In this document: positions 1 through 7,683 of the stretch, in pieces
Layout of the letters: every line of letters starts with the position of its first letter
Position numbering within the stretch: position 1 is the stretch's first letter
From: an uncultured Ruminococcus sp.
GTDB lineage: Bacteria; Bacillota; Clostridia; Oscillospirales; Acutalibacteraceae
Reading direction: 5' to 3'
DNA length: 64,000 bases
Assembly (NCBI GenBank): GCA_902790475.1
Contig: CADASG010000007.1
Span: 1 to 64,000 of the forward strand
Notes under the pieces: model-generated
The model's database searches: none
Seen by the model: only the letters and a program-made list of their open reading frames with translations
What the model was told of the DNA's origin: nothing
Made by a program: the position numbers and the translations under genes

Positions 1-58
1 TATGTTCAGCACCCTCGGTCGCACACATGGGTGCGACCCTACGTAGAAAAGGAAACGG
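1..58 (-). repeat. Partial copy of composite intergenic repeat
   Basis: Read on the minus strand, this segment nearly matches positions 3938-3995: a CCGTTTCC stretch, then CTACGTAGGGTCGCAC, an inverted arm GTGCGACC, and GAGGGTGCTGAAC. The arms GGTCGCAC and GTGCGACC form a hairpin. The copy continues past the left edge of the window, so its full length is unknown. It lies 3' of yebC. This is the same family as the copies at 3938-4263 and 42695-43030. Confidence 0.75.
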
Positions 59-168
59 TGATTAAAAAAATCGTTGTTTCTATTGCCCTCACAGCTTCCG
101 ATATTTCTATTGTGGCTCGCGCAAACGCCGACGAAACCGTTATACCCGACGTTAAGTACGCGACCTAA
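58..168 (+). CDS. Very short ORF of doubtful status (36 aa)
   Basis: A GTG codon at 58, preceded by AAAGGAAA, opens 36 codons ending in TAA at 166-168. The peptide begins MIKKIVVSIALTA, which resembles the start of a signal peptide, but it ends after about 15 more polar residues. It could be a small secreted peptide, the remnant of a decayed secreted protein, or chance. Nothing recognisable was found. It sits between the repeat copy and the 3' end of yebC. Confidence 0.15.
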   Translation: MIKKIVVSIALTASDISIVARANADETVIPDVKYAT

Positions 169-178
169 AATACGCGGA

Positions 179-910
179 CTAAAATTCCCAGTTGTGCCAG
201 ACGTTTTGGATGTCGTCGTTGTCCTCGAACATGTCGAGCATTTTTTGCATTTTGGTTGCGGTTTCCTCGTCCTCTAACTTGGTGTAGGTGTCGGGAACCA
301 TTTCCAGCTCTGCGGAAGCGAAGGTGTAGCCGAGCTTTTCCAGCTCGTCGCGCACGGTGCTGAAATCTTCGGGCTCGGTGTAAACGGTAAAGATATCCTC
401 GTCCGCCTCAAAATCAGACGCGCCGCATTCCAGAGCGTCGGTCATTACAGTGTCCTCATCCTTTTCGAGATCCTCGCGCTCGATAACAAGCACGCCCTTT
501 TGTGAGAACATAAAGCTTACGCAGCCCTGAGTGCCCATGTTGCCGCCGAACTTGTCAAAGTAATGGCGAACCTCACCTGCGGTGCGGTTGCGGTTGTCGG
601 TCAGCGCTTCAACGATTACAGCCACGCCGCTGGGACCGTAGCCCTCGTAGGTGACAGCCTCATAGTTGGTGGAATCGCTCTCGTTGGCAGCCTTTTTGAT
701 GATGCGCTCGATGTTGTCGTTCGGCACGTTAGCAGCCTTTGCTTTTGCGATGGTGTCCTTGAGCTTGGAGTTGACAGCAGGATCCGCACTTCCGCCTGTT
801 TTGATCGCCACGATCAGCTCTCTGCCGATTTTGGTGAACACCTTGGCGCGCGCAGCGTCGTTTTTACCTTTTTTCTGTTTGATGGTACTCCATTTGTTAT
901 GTCCTGACAT
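179..910 (-). CDS. yebC: YebC/PmpR family protein
   Basis: Full-length member (243 aa) of the YebC/PmpR/TACO1 family. These are cytoplasmic proteins described as transcriptional regulators and, more recently, as translation factors that help ribosomes through proline stretches. The N-terminus [15 protein letters not shown] is the family signature, and [14 protein letters not shown] is a typical central motif. The start is ATG at 910, because the conserved SGHNKWS begins there and AAAGGAA lies 8 bases upstream; the upstream in-frame extension has no support. It appears monocistronic, with a candidate promoter at 945-973. Family assignment is secure; the precise role is not shown by sequence. 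Confidence 0.95.
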   Translation of the reverse strand: MSGHNKWSTIKQKKGKNDAARAKVFTKIGRELIVAIKTGGSADPAVNSKLKDTIAKAKAANVPNDNIERIIKKAANESDSTNYEAVTYEGYGPSGVAVIVEALTDNRNRTAGEVRHYFDKFGGNMGTQGCVSFMFSQKGVLVIEREDLEKDEDTVMTDALECGASDFEADEDIFTVYTEPEDFSTVRDELEKLGYTFASAELEMVPDTYTKLEDEETATKMQKMLDMFEDNDDIQNVWHNWEF

Positions 911-944
911 AAAATCATTCCTTTTTATTGTTTTTATCCTTATT

Positions 945-973
945 AGTATACCACATGGAACGATTAACGTAAA
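945..973 (-). promoter_or_regulatory. Candidate promoter of yebC
   Basis: On the minus strand, TATACT (945-950) lies 17 bases from a weak -35 TTTACG (968-973), about 35 bases upstream of the yebC start. The -10 is good and the -35 poor. Confidence 0.35.
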
Positions 974-1052
974 TAACACAAAAGTTACAAAATTGTAATA
1001 ATATGCAGGCTTTTTATTTGGTAAAAAAACGCTGATATATCATGGGAAATGC

Positions 1053-1080
1053 TTGCATTTTTTCTTATGTGTGCTATACT
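1053..1080 (+). promoter_or_regulatory. Candidate promoter of the GLUG/dockerin gene
   Basis: TTGCAT (1053-1058), a 16-base spacer and TATACT (1075-1080) resemble a sigma-A promoter, 84 bases before the start at 1164. Confidence 0.5.
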
Positions 1081-1163
1081 AAAAATATAAAAGAGTTGAT
1101 ATATTTTTGTTAAACTCAAATCATTTTAATCGGCGCTCTTCGGTGCCGACAGGAGGTTGTTTT

Positions 1164-3872
1164 ATGAAGAAGATCATTAGTTGGCTGCTGACTCTTGCAT
1201 TGTCGGTGACCGTTTGCGCAGCTGCGGCGGTTCCCGGTGCAGCGCTTACCGATTTTGACGGTTATGAGCTGATCTATGACTATAAGGATTTGAAGCGCGT
1301 CAATAATGACCTTAACGGAAAGTATAAGCTGATGCGAGATATCGACATGTCGGCTGTCACTTCTTCCGGCACATGGTCTGAAAATGCAGGCGGATGGAGC
1401 TATATCGGCAGCGAAAGCGAACCGTTTACGGGCGAGTTTGACGGCAACGGTTACGAAATCAAAAATCTGAATATCAGGGTCAACTACACAGAGGACCCAA
1501 AAGAAACCAAATATGCAGGCTTGTTTGGCATAAATAAGGGCACTGTCAAAAACCTTAAAATCGTCGGTTCATTGTCGGGCGGATACGTGGACGCGAAAAC
1601 CTATGTCGGCAGTGTTTGCGGCTATAACGACGGCTTGCTGGAGGGCTGCGGTCATGTAGGCGTTGTGAATTTTAACAACATCGCGTATAGGTACCCTGCG
1701 TATATCGGCGGTATCGCAGGCAAGAACAGTGAAAACGGCGTTATTCGCGAGTGCTATCAGGCAGGCGACGTCAGCGCCGAGGATGAGGATATACAGGATC
1801 TGAGCGTCAACTGTGAGCTTCTGTACTGCGGCGGCATCACCACAGGCGGCGGTACGTTTGAACACTGCTATATTTCGGGACGCGTTATCGGTTCCTTTTT
1901 AGACGGAGCAAATCCAAATACTCCTTTGTATCATACCTTTTGCTATAGGGATAAGAACAGAAAAACTTCCTATGTACAGTGCTATTGCGTCTATGATAAG
2001 GAAAATAATTTCTATATTTTTGACAACGGCGCATCGCAGACATTACCCAAGGAGCAGATGAAGCGGCTAAGTTCATACTATAACTGGGATTTTGAAAATA
2101 TCTGGCTGCTTGATGACCGGTGCGAATATCCGTATCCTCAGCTCAGAAAATGTCCGCAGATAAATGGAGCCGTTCACCGCGAGCAGGAACAGCTGCCGTC
2201 GGGCGAATTTATCGAGGTGTACGATTTGGCTGATCTGGTGTATGCCGATACAAATCCCGATAAGAATTACAGGCTGATGAACGACATCGACATCGCAAAA
2301 GAGATGGAGCAGGGAAAGGTCGAATGGTACAAAAAGGGCAGCACATGGAGACCGCTCGGCTTAGCTCAAAAGCGTGCGTTTACGGGTGTGTTTGACGGAA
2401 ACGGTCACACTGTTTCCAACCTGAACTACGGCGTTTCAACCGGCACAAAGAGTAAGCAAAATTTAGGTTTGTTTTACCAAAATGACGGCGTTATAAAAAA
2501 CCTTAAGTTGACCGGAAGAGTTGAATTGAGAATGTTGGGCGGAAGCGCACCGTCGGCTGTTTTCGGCGCTATCGCTTTAACAAACAACGGCACAATAGAG
2601 GGCTGCAGCAGCGATATAAACGCGTATTCCGAGAGTAGTACATACTTCGATGAAAGCGATTCCATTATTGATGACGGCCGATACGGCTACGGCAGTTTTA
2701 CTGCAAGCGGTATAGCGGCAGCTAATTACGGTATTATCAAACGCTGCTATACAATGGGCAATATGACTATTATAGTCAAAGACAATTATAAATCTTATTT
2801 TGAGGAAATTCCGTGGGAAACCAAACCTATCTTCACGGGAGCGCCGTATTATTTTTCGACCTCGTTTTACGCAATAAGTTCCGGCGGAACGGTCGAAAAC
2901 TGCTACAATTTCGGTACCGCGCCTATTTTTATAGGCAGCACCTTTAACGGTGTTCCCACGAAAATAATACACTGCTATAACGTCGATACGGTAGGCAGCG
3001 GTGAATGCTTTGTTCAGGAATGGCAGGAGGACGGCAGCGTTGAAAAGAGGGTATTATCCAAAGAAGAAATGCAGCAGCAGTCCTCGTTCCCGGGATTCGA
3101 TTTTGAAAACATTTGGTATTTCGATCCCTCCGACGGCTATCTCTATCCCAAGCTGCGCGCCGTGACCGAGGCTCTTCCCATCCCGGTCATAACCAAGATC
3201 AAGGTTACCTCTCTGCCTGACAGGATCACGTTTTTTGAAGGTGAAGAGCTTGACGCGACAGGGCTGGCTGTGACCGCCGTGTATGACAACGGCAATACCA
3301 AGGCTGTAACAGATTATACTCTCAGCGGCTATGACAGCACGATCGGCAAAAAGACCGTGACCGTTCATTATTCGGGCTTTACCGAAAGCTTTGAGGTGGA
3401 GGTCGTGGAGGATCCGCTTAAAATCACAGGAATATCGGTGATCGTTCCGCCTGCCAAGACCGAGTATTATCAGAATGAAAAGCTTGACACGACGGGTATG
3501 GTGGTTGCTGCCGCGACGAAAAACGGAGAGATCAGGAAGCTGGAGGACTACACCGTTTCGGAAATCAACGGGAATGTCGGCGAACAGACCGTCACCGTAA
3601 GCTACAGAGCGTTTAAAGCTTCGTTTAAGATAAATGTGCTCGAAGGAAACGCGCCCGTGAAAAAGGGCGACTTCAACGGCGACGGAAAGATCAACGGCGC
3701 GGACGCAGGTATGTTCAGCCGTTATGTATCAGGCTGGTACGGCTCCGGCAGCAGCGTCGGTGATCTGTCCGCTATGGATATAAACGGCGACGGAAAAGTA
3801 AACGGCGCGGACGCCGGTATCCTGAGCCGCTACGCCTCAGGCTGGGCAGGCTACGAAAAGTATTTTCAATAA
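1164..3872 (+). CDS. Secreted GLUG-repeat protein with Ig-like and dockerin domains
   Basis: 902 aa. The start is ATG 1164, preceded by AGGAGG at 1151-1156; it opens a signal peptide (MKKIISWLLTLALSV, cleavage near AAAVPGAA). Two related modules of about 300 residues follow (about 35-330 and 350-665). Each has a 'RDIDMS/NDIDIA' strand, a 'G.FDGNG' motif, GLUG-like repeats (GLFGINKGTVKNL) and closes with 'FENIW..D....YPQLR/YPKLR'. Two bacterial Ig-like (Big_3-type) domains lie at about 675-830. A C-terminal dockerin type I (about 833-902) has two calcium loops, DFNGDGKINGADAG and DINGDGKVNGADAG. It is presumably extracellular and docks to a cohesin or surface complex; no catalytic domain is visible, and its ligand is unknown. 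Confidence 0.8.
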   Translation: MKKIISWLLTLALSVTVCAAAAVPGAALTDFDGYELIYDYKDLKRVNNDLNGKYKLMRDIDMSAVTSSGTWSENAGGWSYIGSESEPFTGEFDGNGYEIKNLNIRVNYTEDPKETKYAGLFGINKGTVKNLKIVGSLSGGYVDAKTYVGSVCGYNDGLLEGCGHVGVVNFNNIAYRYPAYIGGIAGKNSENGVIRECYQAGDVSAEDEDIQDLSVNCELLYCGGITTGGGTFEHCYISGRVIGSFLDGANPNTPLYHTFCYRDKNRKTSYVQCYCVYDKENNFYIFDNGASQTLPKEQMKRLSSYYNWDFENIWLLDDRCEYPYPQLRKCPQINGAVHREQEQLPSGEFIEVYDLADLVYADTNPDKNYRLMNDIDIAKEMEQGKVEWYKKGSTWRPLGLAQKRAFTGVFDGNGHTVSNLNYGVSTGTKSKQNLGLFYQNDGVIKNLKLTGRVELRMLGGSAPSAVFGAIALTNNGTIEGCSSDINAYSESSTYFDESDSIIDDGRYGYGSFTASGIAAANYGIIKRCYTMGNMTIIVKDNYKSYFEEIPWETKPIFTGAPYYFSTSFYAISSGGTVENCYNFGTAPIFIGSTFNGVPTKIIHCYNVDTVGSGECFVQEWQEDGSVEKRVLSKEEMQQQSSFPGFDFENIWYFDPSDGYLYPKLRAVTEALPIPVITKIKVTSLPDRITFFEGEELDATGLAVTAVYDNGNTKAVTDYTLSGYDSTIGKKTVTVHYSGFTESFEVEVVEDPLKITGISVIVPPAKTEYYQNEKLDTTGMVVAAATKNGEIRKLEDYTVSEINGNVGEQTVTVSYRAFKASFKINVLEGNAPVKKGDFNGDGKINGADAGMFSRYVSGWYGSGSSVGDLSAMDINGDGKVNGADAGILSRYASGWAGYEKYFQ

Positions 3873-3919
3873 GGGTAAACACTGATAAGAAAACATTTGT
3901 TTATGAACGCATAGGATAG

Positions 3920-3947
3920 GGGAAACGGCGATAAGTCACCGTTTCCC
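3920..3947 (+). other. Hairpin at the 5' edge of the composite repeat
   Basis: GGGAAACGG and CCGTTTCCC face each other across a 10-base loop. No U-rich tract follows, so it may be a weak transcription end for the dockerin gene or simply part of the repeat. Confidence 0.4.
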
Positions 3948-4330
3948 TCAACTACGTAGGGTCGCACCTGCGTGTGCGACCGAGGGTGCTGAACAAAACA
4001 TTCTGCTTCTGTCAACATGCGGACAGGAAAACAACGTTGGCGCAGCGGGCTTGCAATGCAAGCCCCAACAAGTTGAATCGCTAATGTTCTGTTGTTTCGC
4101 GCGGTTGGCTCGTTACCTTTATATGTTATTTTGGGCTTTTAACACGTTACCTCCATATGTCATTTCGAGCCTTTAGCACGTTTCCTATATATGTCATTTC
4201 GAGCGGTCGGCGTTAGCCGAATTCGCGACAGCGAATAGCCGAGAAATCTCCCTGACAGGAAACCACGGTTCACCTCCAAGGAGATTTCTCCACGCGTTCC
4301 GCTTCGCTCCACTTGGTCGAAATGACATCT
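3938..4330 (+). repeat. Composite intergenic repeat, copy A
   Basis: This fills most of the 576-base gap between the dockerin gene and the minus-strand membrane protein gene; no coding sequence is seen. In order it holds: a GGTCGCAC/GTGCGACC hairpin (3959-3981); a palindrome around GGGCTTGCAATGCAAGCCC (4047-4065); three tandem 34-base units containing TATGTCATTTCGAGC (from 4113); and a larger palindrome with arms ATGTCATTTCGA and TCGAAATGACAT enclosing GAGAAATCTCC/GGAGATTTCTC. Positions 3938-4263 match 42695-43030 in inverted orientation, in the same order, with indels. Confidence 0.85.
4113..4212 (+). repeat. Three tandem 34-base units inside copy A
   Basis: Units begin at 4113, 4147 and 4181. 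Units 2 and 3 share CATTTCGAGC; unit 1 is more diverged (TATTTTGGGC). Copy B has only one unit, so the triplication is specific to copy A. Confidence 0.75.
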
Positions 4331-4400
4331 TTATCAAGGGGAGATTTCTTTGCGCATACTGACCACCGGGGCACCCGGTCGAAATTACTTCGGGAGAAAA

Positions 4401-4436
4401 ATTAAAATAAGGGCAGCTCCGCTTGGAGCTGCCCTT
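4401..4436 (-). terminator. Intrinsic terminator of the 4449-5612 gene
   Basis: A perfect 12-bp stem (AAGGGCAGCTCC with GGAGCTGCCCTT) and a 4-base loop. On the minus strand it is followed by ATTTTAATTTTT. It lies 12 bases past the stop codon. Confidence 0.9.
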
Positions 4437-4448
4437 TGATGTGTTTTA

Positions 4449-5612
4449 TTATTTCTTTTCGGTCGCTTTCTGAGTTGTTGCTTCTGCGGCTGCTTCCGTG
4501 GGTGGTTCGGTAGCTTTTGCGGCTAACGCTTCATCTGCGCTGGGAGTTCCGACCTTGTAGTAGTCAACATCCTGCGCCAGTGAGAGGGTCAGCACGTTGC
4601 CCTTTTCCTTAACGGTGTAGGGGATCTCCTGCTTTTGCCGGTCGCCCATGAACTCATAAACCATTTCCAGCTTGCCCTTTTGACAGCTGTAAATACCGCT
4701 CAGGTTGACGGTGTATTCCAGATCCTTGCCTGCGCCGCTGAGCTGCGAGTCGATTTGGATAGCGGTGCTCTGGTTAAATGTACCGTCGCTTTTCATCTCA
4801 TAGCTTTCCACATACTTTTCGCCGTAGCCCTGCATAGAGGTTACCCACTTTGCCTCGATCTCCTTGTCGGCAACAAAGTCGCCGTCGCGCTTCAGCTCGG
4901 GAGCAACGTAGTCCTTCTTGACAAAATCAAGAGAGTTGCCTTCCGTTTCGCTGTTCGTGCTCGAAAGCTTCATGGTTTGACCCGTAAAGATATTGCCGCT
5001 GATCTCAACCTTGAAGCTCTGGTTGACATAGCCGCTGGAGGGCATGTAGAAGTTCAGATCAACCGTATTGTCGCTGTTTGACTCTCCTGCCTTGAAGGTA
5101 TAGGTTCCTACGCTGCTGATGTCGCCGTTATAATATGTCATCTTGCCGTCGCTGTCAAATTTGAAATAATAGCCGATCTTGACGGTCTCGGGCTCGTCGT
5201 CGGTAGACTGCGCGTAGCTTGTGGGTACTTCCTGCTCGTGATACCAGCAGCCCTCGATGCTCTTGTTGAAGAACAGCGTCAGCAGTATAGCAGCCGCTGC
5301 AGCAACGATCACGATGCAAAGGCTGATGATGATGGGAACCATCAGAGTGCGTTTCTTTTTGACCGGCTGCATTTTCGCCGCCGCGTCCTGAAGCTCCTTT
5401 AGCTCGTCTGAGATATCCGTGTTTTCCGACGCCTCTGCGTCCGCTGTTTCAGCCAAGACGTCGCCTGCCTGAGCCGCTTCTTCGTCAACCGCTTCGGTGA
5501 CTTCTCCGGCAGCCGCTTCGGTGACTTCTTCGGCGCCTTCGACAGCCGCTTTGGTTACTTCCTCAGCGGTATCCCCGGTAAGCTCGGCGCCCGGAATTTT
5601 ATTTTCGTCCAA
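4449..5612 (-). CDS. Single-pass membrane protein with acidic Ala/Glu-rich tail and two beta-rich repeats
   Basis: 387 aa starting at TTG 5612, with AGGAGG 8 bases upstream; no ATG is better placed. Residues 1-80 are low-complexity and acidic (repeats like EEVTEAA). KKKR precedes one membrane helix (about 91-115). The exterior part has two similar units of about 110 residues, starting IEGCWYHEQ and IEAKWVTSM, each with 'D/KSDGT/KM' strands as in lipocalin-like DUF5640 domains (my inference). The tail is Thr/Glu/Ala-rich (ATEPPTEAAAEATT), like a wall-spanning spacer. Orientation is predicted as N-in, C-out. Function unknown. It is divergent from yicC and has its own promoter and terminator. 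Confidence 0.7.
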   Translation of the reverse strand: MDENKIPGAELTGDTAEEVTKAAVEGAEEVTEAAAGEVTEAVDEEAAQAGDVLAETADAEASENTDISDELKELQDAAAKMQPVKKKRTLMVPIIISLCIVIVAAAAAILLTLFFNKSIEGCWYHEQEVPTSYAQSTDDEPETVKIGYYFKFDSDGKMTYYNGDISSVGTYTFKAGESNSDNTVDLNFYMPSSGYVNQSFKVEISGNIFTGQTMKLSSTNSETEGNSLDFVKKDYVAPELKRDGDFVADKEIEAKWVTSMQGYGEKYVESYEMKSDGTFNQSTAIQIDSQLSGAGKDLEYTVNLSGIYSCQKGKLEMVYEFMGDRQKQEIPYTVKEKGNVLTLSLAQDVDYYKVGTPSADEALAAKATEPPTEAAAEATTQKATEKK

Positions 5613-5645
5613 GTGAAATTCCTCCTATCAATTAGTTCAAACAAT

Positions 5646-5674
5646 ATAATACTATATTTTGACGGATAAATCAA
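5646..5674 (-). promoter_or_regulatory. Candidate promoter of the 4449-5612 gene
   Basis: On the minus strand, TTGATT (5669-5674), 17 bases and TATTAT (5646-5651), about 35 bases before the TTG start. Confidence 0.5.
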
Positions 5675-5710
5675 CCGAAAAATAAAGATTACAATATTGT
5701 AATAAATCCA

Positions 5711-5739
5711 TTGCCAAACCCTTACAGCCGTGATATAAT
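5711..5739 (+). promoter_or_regulatory. Promoter of the yicC-thiN run
   Basis: TTGCCA (5711-5716), 17 bases and a perfect TATAAT (5734-5739), 35 bases before yicC. No other promoter this strong was noticed before thiN, so it may drive a long transcript. Confidence 0.65.
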
Positions 5740-5774
5740 TTAAATAAATAAAAATTTGAAGAAGGAAGGATAGC

Positions 5775-6659
5775 ATGATAAAGTCCATGACAGGGTTCGG
5801 CCGCTGTGAGACCGAGATCGACGGACGCGCGATAACAGTTGAGATCAAAAGCGTCAATCACCGTTATTTTGAGTTTTCGTGCCGAACGCCGCGCGGCTAC
5901 GGATTTCTGGACGACAAGCTGAAAAGCTTTGTCAACGCTCAGGTCGCCCGCGGAAAAATAGATATGTTCGTCAGCGTCGGCGTTAAGGAGGACACTCCCG
6001 CCGAGGTCAGCGTCAACCACAGCCTGGTTTCGGGCTACCTTAACGCGATGAAGGAGATCTCGGAGACCTACGGAATAGAAAACGACGCCGCAGTAGTGTC
6101 GCTTTCTCGTTTTCCCGATGTGTTCACAGTCCACAAGGCTCCCGAGGACGAGGAAAAAATCACCGCCGACGTGCTCAGCGCTGCACAGACCGCGCTCGAT
6201 TCGTTTATCGTGATGCGTCAAAACGAGGGCGAAAAGATGAAGGCAGATATACTCAGCCGCGCCGAAACTATTTTGAATATCGTTTCGTGTATCGAGGAAC
6301 GCTCGCCCCAAACCGTGGAGGAATACGAAAACCGTCTGCTGGACCGTATCCGCCAAACTCTCGAGGGCTTCAACGTGGAGATCGACGAGCAGCGCGTGCT
6401 GACCGAGGTGGCGCTGTTTTCCGACAAGGTAGCCGTTGCCGAGGAAACTGTGAGGCTGCGCAGCCATTTTGAGCAGCTTAGGGCGTTTTTGGCGATGGAT
6501 CAGCCCGTAGGCCGCAAGCTCGACTTTATAATCCAGGAAATGAACCGCGAGGCAAACACCATCGGCTCAAAGGTGCAGGACGCTGCGCTGGCTCACATGG
6601 CGGTGGACATCAAAAGCGAAATTGAGAAGATCCGAGAGCAGGTTCAGAACATCGAGTAA
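5775..6659 (+). CDS. yicC: YicC family endoribonuclease
   Basis: 294 aa, the normal length for the YicC/YloC family, whose members are reported as endoribonucleases acting in RNA turnover. Start MIKSMTGFGRCE is the family signature, with GAAGGAAGG upstream. The C-terminal DUF1732 region contains DQPVGRKLDFIIQEMNREAN and ends KSEIEKIREQVQNIE, both typical. It heads the conserved Bacillota cluster and is followed 9 bases later by remA. Family assignment is secure; substrate is not readable from sequence. Confidence 0.95.
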   Translation: MIKSMTGFGRCETEIDGRAITVEIKSVNHRYFEFSCRTPRGYGFLDDKLKSFVNAQVARGKIDMFVSVGVKEDTPAEVSVNHSLVSGYLNAMKEISETYGIENDAAVVSLSRFPDVFTVHKAPEDEEKITADVLSAAQTALDSFIVMRQNEGEKMKADILSRAETILNIVSCIEERSPQTVEEYENRLLDRIRQTLEGFNVEIDEQRVLTEVALFSDKVAVAEETVRLRSHFEQLRAFLAMDQPVGRKLDFIIQEMNREANTIGSKVQDAALAHMAVDIKSEIEKIREQVQNIE

Positions 6660-6668
6660 GGAGATAAT

Positions 6669-6923
6669 ATGAAACTCATTAATATAGGCTTTGGCAATTT
6701 GGTCAGCAGCGACAAGCTCGTGGCGGTGGTCGCGCCGGATTCCGCGCCCGTCAAGAGGATCGTGCAGGAGGCAAAGTCCGACGGTATGCTGATCGACGCT
6801 ACCTGCGGAAGAAAGTGCAAGTCTGTTCTGATCTCCGAAAGCAGCCACGTGGTGCTGTCGGCAGTGTCCTGCGAGACCATCCAAAACCGCGCAGAGGAAA
6901 GAGAGGATAAAAGTGAGCAGTAA
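6669..6923 (+). CDS. remA: RemA/DUF370 family DNA-binding regulator
   Basis: 84 aa. Opens [10 protein letters not shown] and contains [17 protein letters not shown] and IDATCGRK, the hallmarks of RemA (DUF370). In Bacillus subtilis RemA activates extracellular matrix genes; whether it does so here is unknown. AAGGAGA precedes the ATG. The last 11 bases overlap gmk, suggesting translational coupling. The yicC-remA-gmk order is the same as in Bacillus. Confidence 0.92.
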   Translation: MKLINIGFGNLVSSDKLVAVVAPDSAPVKRIVQEAKSDGMLIDATCGRKCKSVLISESSHVVLSAVSCETIQNRAEEREDKSEQ

Positions 6924-7479
6924 CCGAAAAGGAAAGCTGGTGCTTTATTCGGGCGCTTCGGGCGTCGGCAAGGGCACCATTTTAGGCGAGGCGATGCGCC
7001 GCAATCCAAGACTGCGGCTGTCGGTTTCAAATACCACCCGCAAGCCGCGCGAGGGAGAAACAAACGGCGAGCATTACAACTTCGTCTCACGCGAGGAGTT
7101 CGAGGATCTGATCAGCCGCGGAGGATATCTTGAATACGCCGAATACTGCGGCAATCTCTACGGCACCCCAAAACAGCAGGTCGAGGAGCTGCTTGAGCAG
7201 GGCTACGACGTGCTTCTTGAAATAGAGGTTCAGGGAGGACTGCAGATCATGGAGCAGTATCCCGACGTTCTCAGTATCTTTATTCTGCCGCCTTCCATGA
7301 GCGAGCTGGAAAGCCGTCTCAGGAACCGCGGGACCGAGGACGAGCAAACCGTTCAAAAGCGCATGGAGCAGGCAAAGACCGAAATGACCATGCAGAACCG
7401 TTACCGCCACCGAGTTGTAAACGACGACCTTGAAACCGCCGTCAACGAGGTGCTCGATATTATAGAAAGAGGAGAATAA
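6913..7479 (+). CDS. gmk: Guanylate kinase
   Basis: 188 aa. Phosphorylates GMP to GDP with ATP in purine nucleotide synthesis. Shows the P-loop [12 protein letters not shown] near residue 12, the GMP-binding [10 protein letters not shown](T)NGEHYNFVS stretch (two overlapping motifs) and [10 protein letters not shown]. Starts at GTG 6913 with GAGAGG 6 bases upstream, inside the end of remA. Length is slightly below the usual 195-210 aa, but no motif is missing. It lies directly before rpoZ, as in most Bacillota. Confidence 0.96.
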   Translation: MSSNRKGKLVLYSGASGVGKGTILGEAMRRNPRLRLSVSNTTRKPREGETNGEHYNFVSREEFEDLISRGGYLEYAEYCGNLYGTPKQQVEELLEQGYDVLLEIEVQGGLQIMEQYPDVLSIFILPPSMSELESRLRNRGTEDEQTVQKRMEQAKTEMTMQNRYRHRVVNDDLETAVNEVLDIIERGE

Positions 7480-7482
7480 AAC

Positions 7483-7683
7483 ATGCGTAAAATCAATGTA
7501 GACGAATTATTTGAGGGCAAGCAGAGCAAGTACGCGCTGGTAGTCGGCGTGTCAAAAAGAGCCAGACAGATCACCCAGAAGTTTGAGGACGAGGGCACGG
7601 TCACCGAGGATAAGCCCGTGCTTTTGGCGATAGAGGAGATCAAAAATCACGAGATCAATCTTTTAGAGCCGGAAGATGAATAA
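7483..7683 (+). CDS. rpoZ: RNA polymerase omega subunit
   Basis: 66 aa, typical for short clostridial omega subunits. The motif KYALVVGVSKRARQIT matches the family's conserved helix, and KPVLLAIEEI follows. Omega assists folding and assembly of beta-prime. It starts 4 bases after gmk with AGAGGAG in front, and its last 8 bases overlap priA. Confidence 0.93.
   Translation: MRKINVDELFEGKQSKYALVVGVSKRARQITQKFEDEGTVTEDKPVLLAIEEIKNHEINLLEPEDE

Noticed and set aside
563-907. Plus-strand reading frames inside yebC
   Set aside because: These are antisense shadows of a well-conserved minus-strand gene, without ribosome sites or family motifs.
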